A DNA stretch of 64,000 nucleotides, from assembly GCA_013327885.1 (NCBI GenBank), contig JABUMY010000007.1, positions 124,001 through 188,000 of the forward strand. Reading direction: 5' to 3'. Shown here one piece after another: positions 16,643 through 26,043 of the stretch. Numbering within the stretch: position 1 is the stretch's first letter; every line of letters begins with the position of its first letter. Below the pieces are notes generated by a model, which was given only the letters and a program-made list of their open reading frames with translations, was not told where the DNA came from and ran no database searches. Origin of the DNA: Flavisolibacter longurius. Lineage in GTDB: Bacteria; Bacteroidota; Bacteroidia; Chitinophagales; Chitinophagaceae. The position numbers and the translations under genes were made by a program.

Positions 16643-17242
16643 ATGCGTAAACTAATTTTTGCCGCCTGCGTTTTGATCTCACTCGCCGGGTGGTCGCAGG
16701 GAAAAGGAGGCGATACGGTTCCCAAAGAATTGCTGACCGAAGACTCCACGGCCTGGTCGTTTTCAACGCTGTCGAACCTGCAGTATGTAAATACCCAACC
16801 GGGTGCTTATTATGGTACCACCACAAGTGGCGGCGGCATGATCGCAAAGTTTAAATTTTTCCCCAACAACCGGTACCGGTTCCAGTTGCTGGTGCAGGTG
16901 AATACGTATGGCATGCGTACCGAAACCTGGACGGAAGTGGAGGGAAACGTTCAGTTTACAAAAGACGACAAAGGACAGCCCATTTTTATAACGACAGCCG
17001 AAAAAGGCCATTATCGCATCAACAAAAATGGCAACATGACAAGGCGTGCTATCACAGCCGATGAATTACAGCGTCAGCATTCGGGTCGCTATCTCTGGGA
17101 AAAGACAATGATGAAGGACGATACGAGAAATGTTTATTTCCTGACCGTTGACCTCAAGGCGCATCCCAATGCCGATGCCAATACTCCCGGCACTATCGAT
17201 GCTTCCTGGATTACAAAATTTCATATCCCGTTATCTCAATAG
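16643..17242 (+). CDS. Secreted protein of unknown function (199 aa)
   Basis: Signal peptide MRKLIFAACVLISLAGWSQ. The mature part contains GGGMIAKFKFFPNNRYRFQ and VEGNVQFTKDDKGQPI strands, suggesting a lipocalin-like beta fold, and ends ITKFHIPLSQ. No catalytic motif was seen. It is a single gene followed 100 bases later by a terminator. Confidence 0.7.
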   Translation: MRKLIFAACVLISLAGWSQGKGGDTVPKELLTEDSTAWSFSTLSNLQYVNTQPGAYYGTTTSGGGMIAKFKFFPNNRYRFQLLVQVNTYGMRTETWTEVEGNVQFTKDDKGQPIFITTAEKGHYRINKNGNMTRRAITADELQRQHSGRYLWEKTMMKDDTRNVYFLTVDLKAHPNADANTPGTIDASWITKFHIPLSQ

Positions 17243-17341
17243 TTTCTGTTGTGGTGAAGAAATGATTGTTGACCAGGCAATGATTTTTCCTTGATCGATC
17301 ACCCTTTTTCTGTACGGTAACATTATCTGATTTATATTGAA

Positions 17342-17386
17342 GACGTCTTCCTGTATTGCCGCCAAAAGCAATACAGGAAGACTTTT
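17342..17386 (+). terminator. Rho-independent terminator
   Basis: Stem gtcttcctgtattgc (17345-17359) / gcaatacaggaagac (17368-17382), perfect over 15 bases, followed by six T. It lies 100 bases after the 199-residue gene and before A+T-rich DNA. The rest of 17243-17678 shows no gene I can support. Confidence 0.85.
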
Positions 17387-17678
17387 TTCTGCATTACAGA
17401 TAAAAAATAAAACGGAAAATTTTCGTTTGAAAATCCGTCTTTTCTTTTTGCAATATTTTTCTTAAATTGATATTGCTGGCAAAAAATTCCGTCTGTTTCC
17501 GACCGTACGAAGCGCTTTGAGCCGCATAAAAAGAATCGTAAAACAGTCCTTTACTATCCGGAACAGACCTGCATTGGTCGTCTACTTGCGCAATGGTTTT
17601 TAATTGGTCAGGCAATGCTTCGCTGCTGCCAACAGTATCATCACCTATTGCACCTGCATCACCATTAAAACCACAGAT

Positions 17679-18110
17679 ATGAAAAAAGAAAACACCTCCT
17701 TTTTTGGCAATCTGTTTGGCGCAAAAGGAAAGAAGGCTACCACAGCGCCTTCAACGACTGTTGTATTGACGCCGTCTTCACAGCCGCATGTACTGCGCCA
17801 GCGGATGGAAGAAGAAAGTCTCACCCATGGCAAAACCGTGATGGCCAATCTTTCACCGGTGCGGTTAGACGCCAGCATGCGCTCGGAAGCCATACTGTAT
17901 TTCTGCCCTATGAAAACGATTGAAGTGCTGGCCGTAACGGCAGCCGGTGACGGCGGTGCCCTGCCCGCAGAGGCAACCGTGGAAGGACTTTCCGTACCGC
18001 AAACTTACCGGTCGGGTTTTTACCGCCTGTGCAACGTGGTACTTTCTTCTAACGGCACCATGCAGGTAAAAGCAACCGAGCAAACGGTTTGGGAAAAAAT
18101 AGAAGCCTAA
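17679..18110 (+). CDS. Protein of unknown function (143 aa)
   Basis: The start is the ATG giving MKKENTSFFGNLFGAKGKK; the open frame before it (from 17604) has no coding character. A basic, low-complexity N-terminus and a Thr/Ser/Pro stretch (about 20-40) precede a folded part containing ILYFCPMKTIEVLAVTAAGD and FYRLCNVVLSSNGT. No signal peptide. It is probably cytoplasmic and not recognised. It is followed by a strong terminator. Confidence 0.6.
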   Translation: MKKENTSFFGNLFGAKGKKATTAPSTTVVLTPSSQPHVLRQRMEEESLTHGKTVMANLSPVRLDASMRSEAILYFCPMKTIEVLAVTAAGDGGALPAEATVEGLSVPQTYRSGFYRLCNVVLSSNGTMQVKATEQTVWEKIEA

Positions 18111-18123
18111 AGAAAAGGGGAGC

Positions 18124-18186
18124 GTGGTGTACTGGGCCTCAACGGAAGGTGTTGCTTCCGTTGTGGGTTGGTACACCACTATTTTT
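18124..18186 (+). terminator. Two-part hairpin terminator
   Basis: Outer stem gtggtgtac (18124-18132) / gtacaccac (18171-18179), inner stem aacggaag (18141-18148) / cttccgtt (18155-18162), then a T run from 18182. It begins 14 bases after the 143-residue gene. Confidence 0.8.
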
Positions 18187-18362
18187 TACAATAGAAAAAG
18201 TGTTTTGCAGGAAGCTTTTTAAGGCAAACTTCCGTACATCCAATTTTTCCAGCGTGCCTTACCGCTGCTAACCGGCTGAGAAAAAATCGAGAACAGCTTT
18301 CCCAGCAATTTCTTTCGGTTGATTTTTGTTGCTTCAAATGCTCTCTAATAAATCAACTGGTT

Positions 18363-19391
18363 TTACCGCAGCTTCACCCGTACGATTTGGCTGTCGTTGG
18401 TAATGTAAAGTGTTTTTTCATCGGCGGACAGTGCACAGTTAGAAGCCGCTTGTTCCAGCCTTATCCTGCCCAGCAGCTTTGCCTCTTTGGTAAGGATCCA
18501 AACGCCGCCGGGACCTGTGGCAAACACCGTCCCGGACTGGTCAACCTTTAAGCCATCGCCACCGCCTTTCAGGGTACCGCCGACCGTGCTGTAAAAAATG
18601 CGCATGTTGCTAACGGCGCCATTTTCAGTAAAATCAATAGCATACCAGGTGGGTTTGGCGCCATCCGAATTGGCCACGAGCAAGGTTTTTTCTCCGGGTA
18701 AAAAGGCTACGCCATTGGGGCGGGTGATCGTATCCGTTAGCAACACCACCTCGCCGTTAACTGTTCGTTTGTACACACCCTGGAAAGGCATTTCCTTTAA
18801 CGGGTCTTTGATGTATTTCTCCAACCCATACGGCGGATCGGTGAAAAACAATTCGCCTTTGCTATTGTACACGGCGTCGTTCGGACTATCAAATTTTTTT
18901 CCTTTATAAGACCCCGCCAGCGTGGTAAACCTGGCCTGGGGTTTCTCCAGTGGTGCGTCCATGCGGGCCAGGCGGCGGTCGCCGTGCTGGCAAAGCACAA
19001 GCCTGCCCTGCGGGTCAAGCAGCAGCCCGTTGCTGCCAGTTTCGCCACCCCGTTTGGCCGTGCCGGTATAGCCCGATGGTGTCAGGTAAACCGTTGTGCC
19101 CGCAGCCTCCGTCCATTTGTAAATGGTGTTGCGGGGAACATCGGAAAAAAGCAAAGCCTGTTCTTTTTCAAGCCACAAAGGGCCTTCGCTCCAGTCAAAA
19201 CCGGTTGCAATCACCTCTGCTTTTGCTCCCGGTGAAACAATGGCATTGAGCGCACTGTCCAGCCGTTCAATGTAGCCGACTGTAGGATATTGTTTCTGTG
19301 CCGACGCAAGGGTTGCCAGCAGGAGCAGGCTTAGTGCTACAGGAAAATGTTGCCGGTTTCTTCTTTTACATTTTATAAAGCGATGCTGCAT
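18363..19391 (-). CDS. SMP-30/gluconolactonase-family secreted lactonase
   Basis: Six-bladed propeller protein of 342 residues, exported: ATG 19391 begins MQHRFIKCKRRNRQHF and leads into LSLLLLATLASAQ. Metal-site residues of the SMP-30/LRE family are visible: Glu in WSEGPLW, Asn in DSPNDAVY, Asn in TRPNGVAF and Asp in GGGDGLKVD. FFTDPPYGLE is also typical. It likely opens sugar lactones in the periplasm, but the substrate is not determinable. The longer frame to 19460 is not supported by a signal sequence. Confidence 0.88.
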   Translation of the reverse strand: MQHRFIKCKRRNRQHFPVALSLLLLATLASAQKQYPTVGYIERLDSALNAIVSPGAKAEVIATGFDWSEGPLWLEKEQALLFSDVPRNTIYKWTEAAGTTVYLTPSGYTGTAKRGGETGSNGLLLDPQGRLVLCQHGDRRLARMDAPLEKPQARFTTLAGSYKGKKFDSPNDAVYNSKGELFFTDPPYGLEKYIKDPLKEMPFQGVYKRTVNGEVVLLTDTITRPNGVAFLPGEKTLLVANSDGAKPTWYAIDFTENGAVSNMRIFYSTVGGTLKGGGDGLKVDQSGTVFATGPGGVWILTKEAKLLGRIRLEQAASNCALSADEKTLYITNDSQIVRVKLR

Positions 19392-19541
19392 GGTTTGTTT
19401 TTCTGTATTAAACTTATTGAAAACAAAGCAGAACCTGTTTAAAAAAAGAAAAGGCCACAAAACGTTTATCAGTTTTGCAGCCTGTTGTTGTTAGTATGGT
19501 TTAAAGTGAAATGCTATTTATTTCACACGATGCGATTCAGC

Positions 19542-20789
19542 TTACCAGCTTTTCCGCACCCGGAACTTTCCTTCAAGTGTGGTTGTGCTACGCAGCATAT
19601 CGCCATACCCAGCAGGGTTGGCAACAAATGTTCCTTTTATAAAGCCATCTTCTTCGCCCATACTGGTGATGGTAACCCCACCTCCGCTGGCAACAAATTC
19701 GTCGCTGGCATTGATGTAAGCGCAGGTATAATTGTTGCCACCGGTAATCAGGTAATGCACATGGGTGCCGGTTGGGCTTGTAGGTTGCTTATAGCCATGC
19801 GTTCCCACACCTCCCATCCATTGTATCAGCACATATTTTCCGTATTCATCGCCATCACTGTCTGCCATTGCATAATAGCCGTTTGCCAATTTAACGGCAG
19901 GAGAGGCCAGGTGTTTAAACCAGGCACCACCGGCAACCCGCACTTCAATTTCGCCGTCGTTCTGAATGGCAATGTGGGTAATCAACAGGTGAAGCCCTGC
20001 TTTGGGGAGGTACAACTTAACGGCGATGGCAACAGGGTTGGGTGCCGTAGGAACCGTTGCCGGCGCTTTGTACACCGCTGTGGCGCCATTGGGCTGCAGC
20101 TTGCCTGCACCGGTGAGTTTCCATTCCTGGATATATTTTCCCGGTAGGGTGATCTTTTTTCCCATGGGTTGTTGTTGTCCTTGTGTGAGTGGTCCCAACA
20201 TGTCGTCGGTGGTAACTACCTCCAGGTCAGCCGAGCCGCTTACCGCCAGTGATTTGGCCGACGTAAGGAGATAGAATTTTTCAAACAGCGTCCAGTCGCT
20301 AAAATGGGTAGTGGTAACCGTTACTGTTTTTGCCGCTTTGTCTACAACCGCAGCACCCTGTGCCTGCCAGATGCCTTCCTCATCTTGGTAAGCAATGCCA
20401 AGGGCTTCGGGCAATGTGTTGGCAATGTCATCTTCAGCAAAGGAAAACAAGAGGGAAACGGGCTTGGCAAATTCAACACCGTGTGGCTCGATACGATAGG
20501 CTTTTTTAACGGCCAGCGGGTTGTGATTGGAAATGGCTTGTATGCTGACCTCTTGTGCCGTAGCCAGTGCACCGGCAGGAATCGTGAGCTTCAGCCTGCC
20601 ATCGCGACTGGTGAGGGTGCCACCTGCGGCACCTATGCTCTTTTTAACACTGGCGCTGCCGTCAGGAGTGCCAACAGCCGTAGCCACACCACCGGAAAAT
20701 ACAACATCGGGTTCTGATGTATCTTTTTTACAAGCTACTAGAAAAGAGAAAAGGAATAAGGCCCACAGGGGAGCAAAAAATCGTTTCAT
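19542..20789 (-). CDS. Lipoprotein with ZU5-like domain (415 aa)
   Basis: MKRFFAPLWALFLFSFLVACKKD is a lipoprotein signal with lipobox LVAC. A ZU5-like module follows (about 50-165): IGAAGGTLTSRDGRLKLTIP, AYRIEPHGVEFAKPVSLLFS and HFSDWTLFEKF, as seen in many Bacteroidota surface lipoproteins. The C-terminal half carries an Ig-like stretch and a region ending TLEGKFRVRKSW. ATG 20789 is chosen over 20831. The role is unknown; ZU5 modules are usually structural or autoproteolytic. Confidence 0.78.
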   Translation of the reverse strand: MKRFFAPLWALFLFSFLVACKKDTSEPDVVFSGGVATAVGTPDGSASVKKSIGAAGGTLTSRDGRLKLTIPAGALATAQEVSIQAISNHNPLAVKKAYRIEPHGVEFAKPVSLLFSFAEDDIANTLPEALGIAYQDEEGIWQAQGAAVVDKAAKTVTVTTTHFSDWTLFEKFYLLTSAKSLAVSGSADLEVVTTDDMLGPLTQGQQQPMGKKITLPGKYIQEWKLTGAGKLQPNGATAVYKAPATVPTAPNPVAIAVKLYLPKAGLHLLITHIAIQNDGEIEVRVAGGAWFKHLASPAVKLANGYYAMADSDGDEYGKYVLIQWMGGVGTHGYKQPTSPTGTHVHYLITGGNNYTCAYINASDEFVASGGGVTITSMGEEDGFIKGTFVANPAGYGDMLRSTTTLEGKFRVRKSW

Positions 20790-20828
20790 GGTTTGGGTTA
20801 TGGTTTTGTTTTCGCAATACATGTGTGA

Positions 20829-20836
20829 CAAAACTA
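20829..20836 (-). promoter_or_regulatory. Candidate -7 box for the ZU5 lipoprotein gene
   Basis: CAAAACTA on the plus strand reads TAGTTTTG on the minus strand, an exact TAnnTTTG match 39 bases upstream of the ATG at 20789. Confidence 0.4.
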
Positions 20837-21080
20837 TCTGTCACGAACCCTTGCCTGCTGGCAGAAACGCATGAAACGGAGGAAGTGCCGGATGAAATGC
20901 AACCCCACCATTTTGTGCAAAAGCGGAGATGGTTTTTTTGAACATGTTGATCGGCCTCAAATTTTTTTCCTGCCGCTTTTCTTTTTTAAACGGCACATCG
21001 GCCTATTTAAGTTTTCGTTCACAGTCTACGGGAAATAAAATGCCCGTATGTCGTTGTATAGGGAGTAAATGCAATACCTG

Positions 21081-21644
21081 ATGAAAAAATTGACCCTGCT
21101 CGCAGCACTGGTTGGCATTACCATTCTTTCTTCTTCCTTTGCCCCTTCGCCCGTGCCGCCCGCAAAAAAACTCCTGGCGTTTCCCGTAGCCGGCAAAAAA
21201 AGTAATATTGGTAGTTTCTGGGGTGCTTCCCGCGATGGCGGCAGGCGCAAACACCAGGGCATCGATATTTTTGCTAAGAAGGGGACAGCTGTTGTTGCCA
21301 TCACCGACGGTGTGATCATAGAAAGTGGTGATACACCGATTGGCGGCAAAGTGTTGTGGTTGAAATCCGCCACGCATGGCTGGACGGCTTATTATGCTCA
21401 CCTCGATAAAAAGGCGGTAAAAGAAGGACAATACGTTCGTAAGGGCCAGGTGCTTGGCACCGTTGGCAACACCGGAAATGCCAGGTACACACCGGCCCAC
21501 CTGCATTTTGGTATTTACAAAAGCAGTGGTCCTATCAACCCTTTGCCTTATGTAAAAAATGCGCCGAAAGTACTCCTGAAGCAGGCACCGGTGAAGCGCA
21601 AGGTGAGCAGTGCTAAAAAAGCCGTTCGCAAAAGAAGGGCATAA
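21081..21644 (+). CDS. M23-family metallopeptidase (LytM-type)
   Basis: Exported peptidoglycan endopeptidase. Signal peptide MKKLTLLAALVGITILSSSF; an ATG at 21069 with ggag 4 bases before it would add MQYL. The zinc site is complete: HQGIDIF (His and Asp), the catalytic-loop His in YYAHLDKK and HLHFGIY. A basic tail (KRKVSSAKKAVRKRR) may bind the envelope. About 187 residues with a single catalytic domain. Confidence 0.92.
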   Translation: MKKLTLLAALVGITILSSSFAPSPVPPAKKLLAFPVAGKKSNIGSFWGASRDGGRRKHQGIDIFAKKGTAVVAITDGVIIESGDTPIGGKVLWLKSATHGWTAYYAHLDKKAVKEGQYVRKGQVLGTVGNTGNARYTPAHLHFGIYKSSGPINPLPYVKNAPKVLLKQAPVKRKVSSAKKAVRKRRA

Positions 21645-21941
21645 GCAAGAGGCGAAGAGTAGTACACGTTCAAAAGCTGTTTTCAAAACAGGAGCGGGGT
21701 TGCTTTATGTTTCAACCTGCCGTTGCTGTTTTGCAGAGATAAGATTGTCCTTTGCACAGTGAAGTTGAATGTATCTAAAGCAACTACTACAATGTATCTT
21801 GTAGTTTCTCTTTTTCTATTGTGATTGCGTCCGCCCGGTTGATCCGTTTTTCCTAATTTTTCCTTGTACGCTCAGAAAACAATTATTTTGGGACGGTGCA
21901 ACGGTTTTGCTGCACCGTTTGTCAACCAAAAAAAAAGAAGG

Positions 21942-22400
21942 ATGCGTTTTCTACTCATATCACTGCTTGCTGTTTTTTTATTTGCCTGTAAGAAAGAAAA
22001 GGATGCCCTTTCTGCAGAAGAAGACAACACCCCGGGTTCGATACAAGGGACATGGGAACTAAAGGAAACCTACAGCGGTATGTCGCCTTACATGCAGCAC
22101 CCGCCTGGCAACGGCAATATTTTAACGTTTACGGACAACAGCTATCAAATTATAATAGGGGGCGAAGTAAGACAGGAGGGAACCTACAGCCTGTCGAACG
22201 ATTCGGTCACCAATGTCAATACCTGTGCCCTGGAGGCTCCTGTCTCTAGTACGCCCAACCGCATTGTTTTCGACAACGAAGTTTTCCTTCACCGGGGCTT
22301 CTCCGTCACCAGTAAAACCATGACGCTTACTACCGGTTGTATTCCTGCAGACGGCGGTGTTTCAAAATACCGGCGGATTGATGGTTCACAGGTGCGGTAA
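21942..22400 (+). CDS. Lipocalin-like lipoprotein (152 aa)
   Basis: MRFLLISLLAVFLFACKKEKD is a lipoprotein signal (lipobox LFAC). The mature domain begins IQGTWELKETYSG with the GxW lipocalin opening, then ILTFTDNSYQIIIGG and YRRIDGS, the usual pattern of short Bacteroidota lipocalin-like proteins. ATG 21942 is preferred over 21864. Ligand unknown. Confidence 0.75.
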   Translation: MRFLLISLLAVFLFACKKEKDALSAEEDNTPGSIQGTWELKETYSGMSPYMQHPPGNGNILTFTDNSYQIIIGGEVRQEGTYSLSNDSVTNVNTCALEAPVSSTPNRIVFDNEVFLHRGFSVTSKTMTLTTGCIPADGGVSKYRRIDGSQVR

Positions 22401-22574
22401 GCAAAGCGTTAACTAACTGACAAGTGTAGTTGTTTTTTACTTTCATTGATGCATTGTTCAAAGACAAACCGCTTCATCTCTAGGGCCGGTCAAATCTGCC
22501 ACAATGCTTGCCCTTTTTCTTTCGGCGCTAACCCGGCAACAGTTATCCTTTTTGGTTGTAATTTTCAGGCCAGA

Positions 22575-23384
22575 ATGAGGAAACAAATTTTGGCCGTTGG
22601 AACAGCGATTTTTCTTTTTTCCTGTGCCGGTCAGCAAAAAACAAATACGGTTTCGGCTGTGAACAACAACCCTGTTATTGCGCATCGCGGTGCTTTTAAA
22701 ATGAACGGTTTTCCTGAAAACTCATTGGCAGCTTTGCAGGAAGCCATCCGCCTAAAATGCGCCGGTTCTGAATTTGATGTGCGGATGACAGCCGATGATT
22801 CACTGATCGTCAACCACGACCCACATTACAATGGACTGGAGATTGAAAAGGTAACCTACCAGCAACTGGCCCAGACCAAATTGTCCAACGGCGAAATGCT
22901 GCCCACCCTGCGGCAATACCTGATGCTTGGCAAAGCAGCCAACAAAACAACTTTGCTTGTGCTGGAGATCAAGCCATCGGGCATCAGCAAGGAAAGAGGG
23001 CAAAAGCTTGCTGAAAAATGCGTGGCCATGGTGCGGGAAACCGGCGTAGCACCAATGACGGTTTATATCAGCTTTGATTATGATATCCTGAAAAAGGTTC
23101 GCCAGGTTGAGCCTTCGGCTATTACACAGCACCTGAATGGCGACAAAACGCCGGCACAGCTAAAAGCCGATGGTATTACCGGTGCCGATTATCACTATTC
23201 GGTGTTCAAAAAAAATCCCGACTGGATCGCCCAGGCCAAAACCCAAGGTATTGTGTTGAACGCCTGGACGGTGAATGCAAAGGAAGACATGACCTGGCTT
23301 CTCGATAACGGTTTTGAATACATTACCACCAACGAGCCAGAACTGCTGTTCCAGGTACTGGAAGAGCGAAAAGCCAAAAAGTAA
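22575..23384 (+). CDS. Glycerophosphodiester phosphodiesterase, lipoprotein
   Basis: It hydrolyses glycerophosphodiesters to an alcohol and glycerol-3-phosphate, probably on the periplasmic side. Lipoprotein signal with FLFSC (MRKQILAVGTAIFLFSCAG); the frame from 22446 is extended by non-coding sequence. GDPD motifs: IAHRGAFKMNGFPENSLAAL (catalytic HRG and ENS), GSEFDVRMTADD and VNHDPHYNG, then LVLEIKP, with the C-terminal NAWTVN and YITTNEPELL. 269 residues, full length. Confidence 0.92.
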   Translation: MRKQILAVGTAIFLFSCAGQQKTNTVSAVNNNPVIAHRGAFKMNGFPENSLAALQEAIRLKCAGSEFDVRMTADDSLIVNHDPHYNGLEIEKVTYQQLAQTKLSNGEMLPTLRQYLMLGKAANKTTLLVLEIKPSGISKERGQKLAEKCVAMVRETGVAPMTVYISFDYDILKKVRQVEPSAITQHLNGDKTPAQLKADGITGADYHYSVFKKNPDWIAQAKTQGIVLNAWTVNAKEDMTWLLDNGFEYITTNEPELLFQVLEERKAKK

Positions 23385-23426
23385 ATGGGAAGTGTAGTAA
23401 GCCACCTTTCTCCTGACAAATTACAG

Positions 23427-23466
23427 CAGCCAGTCAGCTTTCATAAAAACTGACTGGCTGTTTTCG
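23427..23466 (+). terminator. Rho-independent terminator
   Basis: Stem cagccagtcag (23427-23437) / ctgactggctg (23450-23460) with four T following; 40 bases after the phosphodiesterase stop. Confidence 0.8.
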
Positions 23467-23578
23467 TTTCCAACGATCTAAACCAAGAGTGATAAATTTC
23501 CCCTGTTAATGGGAGAATAAAATCGTTAACTGGCTTCCCTGCGATAGCCTGCAGGTAATGCCAAAGCTGGTGCAATGC

Positions 23579-23971
23579 CTATTTGTATTTTAGAAAGAAG
23601 ACAACCACTTCCGGTGATGCAGCCTGCACCTGTGCCGGGTTGTTGATGGAAATGGTCACGCCGGTGCTGTCTTTTTTTGTGCGGGTCTGTGTCTGTGCAA
23701 CCGGTACAAAATAATCTTTGAACAACACGGCATCGGCACCTTTTTGCTTTGCTTTTGAAATGGCCTTTCGCTGAACACTTTCGGGCACCGCACCTGTATA
23801 AAAATGCACGTAACCTTTGCCCATAACGGTGTATTCTTTTGTGATGGCCGTTTCATCCACGTAAACGTCCACTGCGTTTGTGGGCTGGTAACTGTTTCCG
23901 AGGTAATTGAGGGTAGGGGAACAAGAAGTGAAAAAAGCAATCGATAAAAGGGAGGTGTAGATCTTCGTCAT
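23579..23971 (-). CDS. Small lipoprotein of unknown function (130 aa)
   Basis: Lipoprotein signal MTKIYTSLLSIAFFTSCSP. The mature part includes YVDETAITKEYTVMGKGYVH and RKAISKAKQKGADAVLFKDYF, a pattern recalling small periplasmic domains that gather lysine and alanine before GADAV (YdgH/SHOCT-neighbour type). Assignment is not secure. Monocistronic. Confidence 0.7.
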   Translation of the reverse strand: MTKIYTSLLSIAFFTSCSPTLNYLGNSYQPTNAVDVYVDETAITKEYTVMGKGYVHFYTGAVPESVQRKAISKAKQKGADAVLFKDYFVPVAQTQTRTKKDSTGVTISINNPAQVQAASPEVVVFFLKYK

Positions 23972-24265
23972 AAGGGAGGTTTTAGATTAGGAAATTAGGA
24001 ACACGGTTTTTAAAGCGGCGTTAAGGGAAGGCGAAAGCGACGTTAATAATGGCAACACCTTTAGGAGTAAAATTTGTTGTGAAGAAACGCAGTGGGTAAC
24101 GATGTTTTGTTGCTAGAAAACAGAAGTGCATTTTGTTTTTCCGGCATTATTACCACAACAATGCCATGCAAATCCCATCGCTTAAATATTTGGAATAATC
24201 TTCAATTAGTGGCAACGTTTCTTCAATTGATGCAGGCCTGTATTGACTTTCGTGTTGTGTGCCGG
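23972..24265. other. Intergenic region, no gene seen
   Basis: About 300 A+T-rich bases between divergent genes. No hairpin, RNA or open frame stands out; the right end carries the promoter box listed separately. Confidence 0.4.
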
Positions 24266-24273
24266 TAGCTTTG
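24266..24273 (+). promoter_or_regulatory. Bacteroidota -7 promoter box
   Basis: TAGCTTTG, an exact TAnnTTTG match, ending 7 bases before the ATG at 24281; attg at 24242-24245 lies where a -33 element is expected. Confidence 0.45.
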
Positions 24274-24280
24274 TGTTGTT

Positions 24281-24505
24281 ATGAAACAGAAACCAACGCG
24301 TAGCATTGAGCCCACTTCTCCAAAGCAAGCTTTATCACATCAAAGCGTTAACCGCAAGCTGGCTGTGATACCCAGTTTTTCGCCTGTAAAAGCCGAATGT
24401 AAAGATTTGTATGGGGCTGAATCGCTGATGTTTTATTTCTATTATGCACAGCTTTTCAGTGCAGCAAAAGACAAGGCAATGGTCTTCTTGAACGAAGCCG
24501 TGTAA
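24281..24505 (+). CDS. Possible small protein (74 aa)
   Basis: Short open frame directly behind a good -7 box. The protein is basic at the N-terminus and has a helical end (LMFYFYYAQLFSAAKDKAMVF). No recognisable domain. The promoter position is the main support; it overlaps nothing else. It could be spurious. Confidence 0.35.
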   Translation: MKQKPTRSIEPTSPKQALSHQSVNRKLAVIPSFSPVKAECKDLYGAESLMFYFYYAQLFSAAKDKAMVFLNEAV

Positions 24506-24627
24506 TGCTAGTTTCCATCTTCCCAGATGTAAATAAAACATGGTTGGTATTCAGTAGCTCTCTGATTTTTAATCCCTTCCTTATTATCTTCCGGCAACAA
24601 AAGTGCTGTAGAAAAACAGACTGTTCT

Positions 24628-25359
24628 CTAAAAATATTTGTCCACCACAAGCCCGTAGGTAAACAACAGGTTTTCGGAACCGGTACGGTTAAACCGGTTG
24701 TAGCTGATAGTGGTGCCAACAGAGATCCAGGTGTTCAACTTTACACCCAAACTGTTGTTGCTGCGAATGGTATAATCGCTGCTATTGCCCAAAGCCGGCT
24801 GCCAGAAATTGGTGCCGCTAAAGGTCAGGGCATTACCCATCACAAACTTATAGGCAAGACGGAGCGAATTGCGAAACGTCTGGTATTGGTTTTTTTCAGG
24901 GTCAGCCGTGTTCAATCGGCTGGCTTCATAAATGATTCCCTCGCTTAGGTTTAACCAGGCCGTTGGCGTATTGACAAAATTATAAGCCGCACCCACACCA
25001 ACCTGTTGCTGGTTGCGAATGCGAAGCGAATAGCTGCTGGTAAAATTGGCAAGTCCCCAGTAATACAGTTTGGAAGAATCGGGATAAAAATTAAAATCTG
25101 CCGTGGCAGAAAAATCGTTGTTGGTCAATCGTGCACCTTGTTCACCATAAAGCCAGGTGGCCACCGTGTTAAGCGTAGTGCGTTTGTTGCGAATGCTGTA
25201 CCGGGCATCGTTGGTAAGCAGGTAGGCCGTGGTGTTGTTCGACCGGTTAAGGTTACCCGAAGCAGAAAAGCGGACATGCTGGGTAATGCTGTCGGTAAAC
25301 TGTGCATGACATACAAGCGTGACAAAAAAGCAATAGACAGTAATCAAAACTCGCTTCAT
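24628..25359 (-). CDS. DUF481-like outer-membrane protein (243 aa)
   Basis: MKRVLITVYCFFVTLVCHAQ is a Sec signal (ATG 25359; the frame runs on to 25653 without support). The mature protein is a beta-barrel pattern with FSASGNLNRSNNTTAYLLTN at the start, as in DUF481 (the YdiY-like family of salt-induced outer-membrane proteins). It ends LLFTYGLVVDKYF with a C-terminal Phe typical of outer-membrane insertion. Function unknown. Confidence 0.8.
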   Translation of the reverse strand: MKRVLITVYCFFVTLVCHAQFTDSITQHVRFSASGNLNRSNNTTAYLLTNDARYSIRNKRTTLNTVATWLYGEQGARLTNNDFSATADFNFYPDSSKLYYWGLANFTSSYSLRIRNQQQVGVGAAYNFVNTPTAWLNLSEGIIYEASRLNTADPEKNQYQTFRNSLRLAYKFVMGNALTFSGTNFWQPALGNSSDYTIRSNNSLGVKLNTWISVGTTISYNRFNRTGSENLLFTYGLVVDKYF

Positions 25360-25467
25360 GGCAAAGGGGCAATTTGCGCTGCAAGATAGGAAAGCCTGGC
25401 GGCGATAGATGGCTCGCCAGGTATTGCCCAGTCTAACCGAAGGATAAAACCTCCCCGGTTTTTTGAC

Positions 25468-25500
25468 AAAACAAAAGGCCCGGTAAAAGGCCTTTTGCTT
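25468..25500 (-). terminator. Terminator of the 160-residue membrane protein gene
   Basis: Stem caaaaggcc (25472-25480) / ggccttttg (25489-25497). On the minus strand it is followed by a T-rich tract (complement of acaaaa and the A run at 25464-25471). Confidence 0.6.
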
Positions 25501-25534
25501 CGAAGTAAGCTGCTTCAAATGAGCAATTAATCTT

Positions 25535-26017
25535 TCACTGCACAACGGCATTGTTGCGATAATAAAACCGCACGGCGGCAATGATCTCTTCTTCTGATTT
25601 ATCCTGTGTATTGGTAAGTGGGATCTTTCGGCCAAAACAACCCGGCTGGTCAAGCTTGTGGTATTTTATGTAAAGCGAAAACTTATCGGAAAGTCCTGCC
25701 GACCCGCTTAGTAAAACCGGCATTTCATCCATGAATTCTGCCGATACAAAATGGTTCCAGTCCGTCAGCAATTTTCCATAATAAAAAAAGCCGGTTTTGT
25801 TGATCTTCATGATTACCTGGTTCCGGGTACTGGCCAGGAGCGATGCGGTGCCGGGAATGGCTACAACAAGGGCCATCCAGATATAATCTTTGGCAATAAC
25901 AGCCGCAAACGCCAGCAGGAAAATGCCAATGATCAGGCGCATCTTTTTGGATTCCTTCACCACAAAATCTGCGTCGGCACTGAACTGTTCTTCCGAAACC
26001 TTTTGAAAAAATGACAT
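25535..26017 (-). CDS. YcxB-like membrane protein (160 aa)
   Basis: Two adjacent membrane helices (about 27-62: LIIGIFLLAFAAVIA, WMALVVAIPGTASLLA) precede a cytoplasmic beta domain with TGFFYYGKLLTDWNHFVSAE, the layout of the YcxB/DUF304 bPH-like group. Function unknown. It sits 26 bases downstream of the DinB-like gene on the same strand and may be co-transcribed. Confidence 0.7.
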   Translation of the reverse strand: MSFFQKVSEEQFSADADFVVKESKKMRLIIGIFLLAFAAVIAKDYIWMALVVAIPGTASLLASTRNQVIMKINKTGFFYYGKLLTDWNHFVSAEFMDEMPVLLSGSAGLSDKFSLYIKYHKLDQPGCFGRKIPLTNTQDKSEEEIIAAVRFYYRNNAVVQ

Positions 26018-26043
26018 GCGGGCAAATTACAATTTATTGCTTG

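Noticed and set aside
17394-17615. 73-residue minus-strand frame
   Set aside because: Lies in A+T-rich DNA between a terminator and the next gene, without a recognisable motif or promoter.
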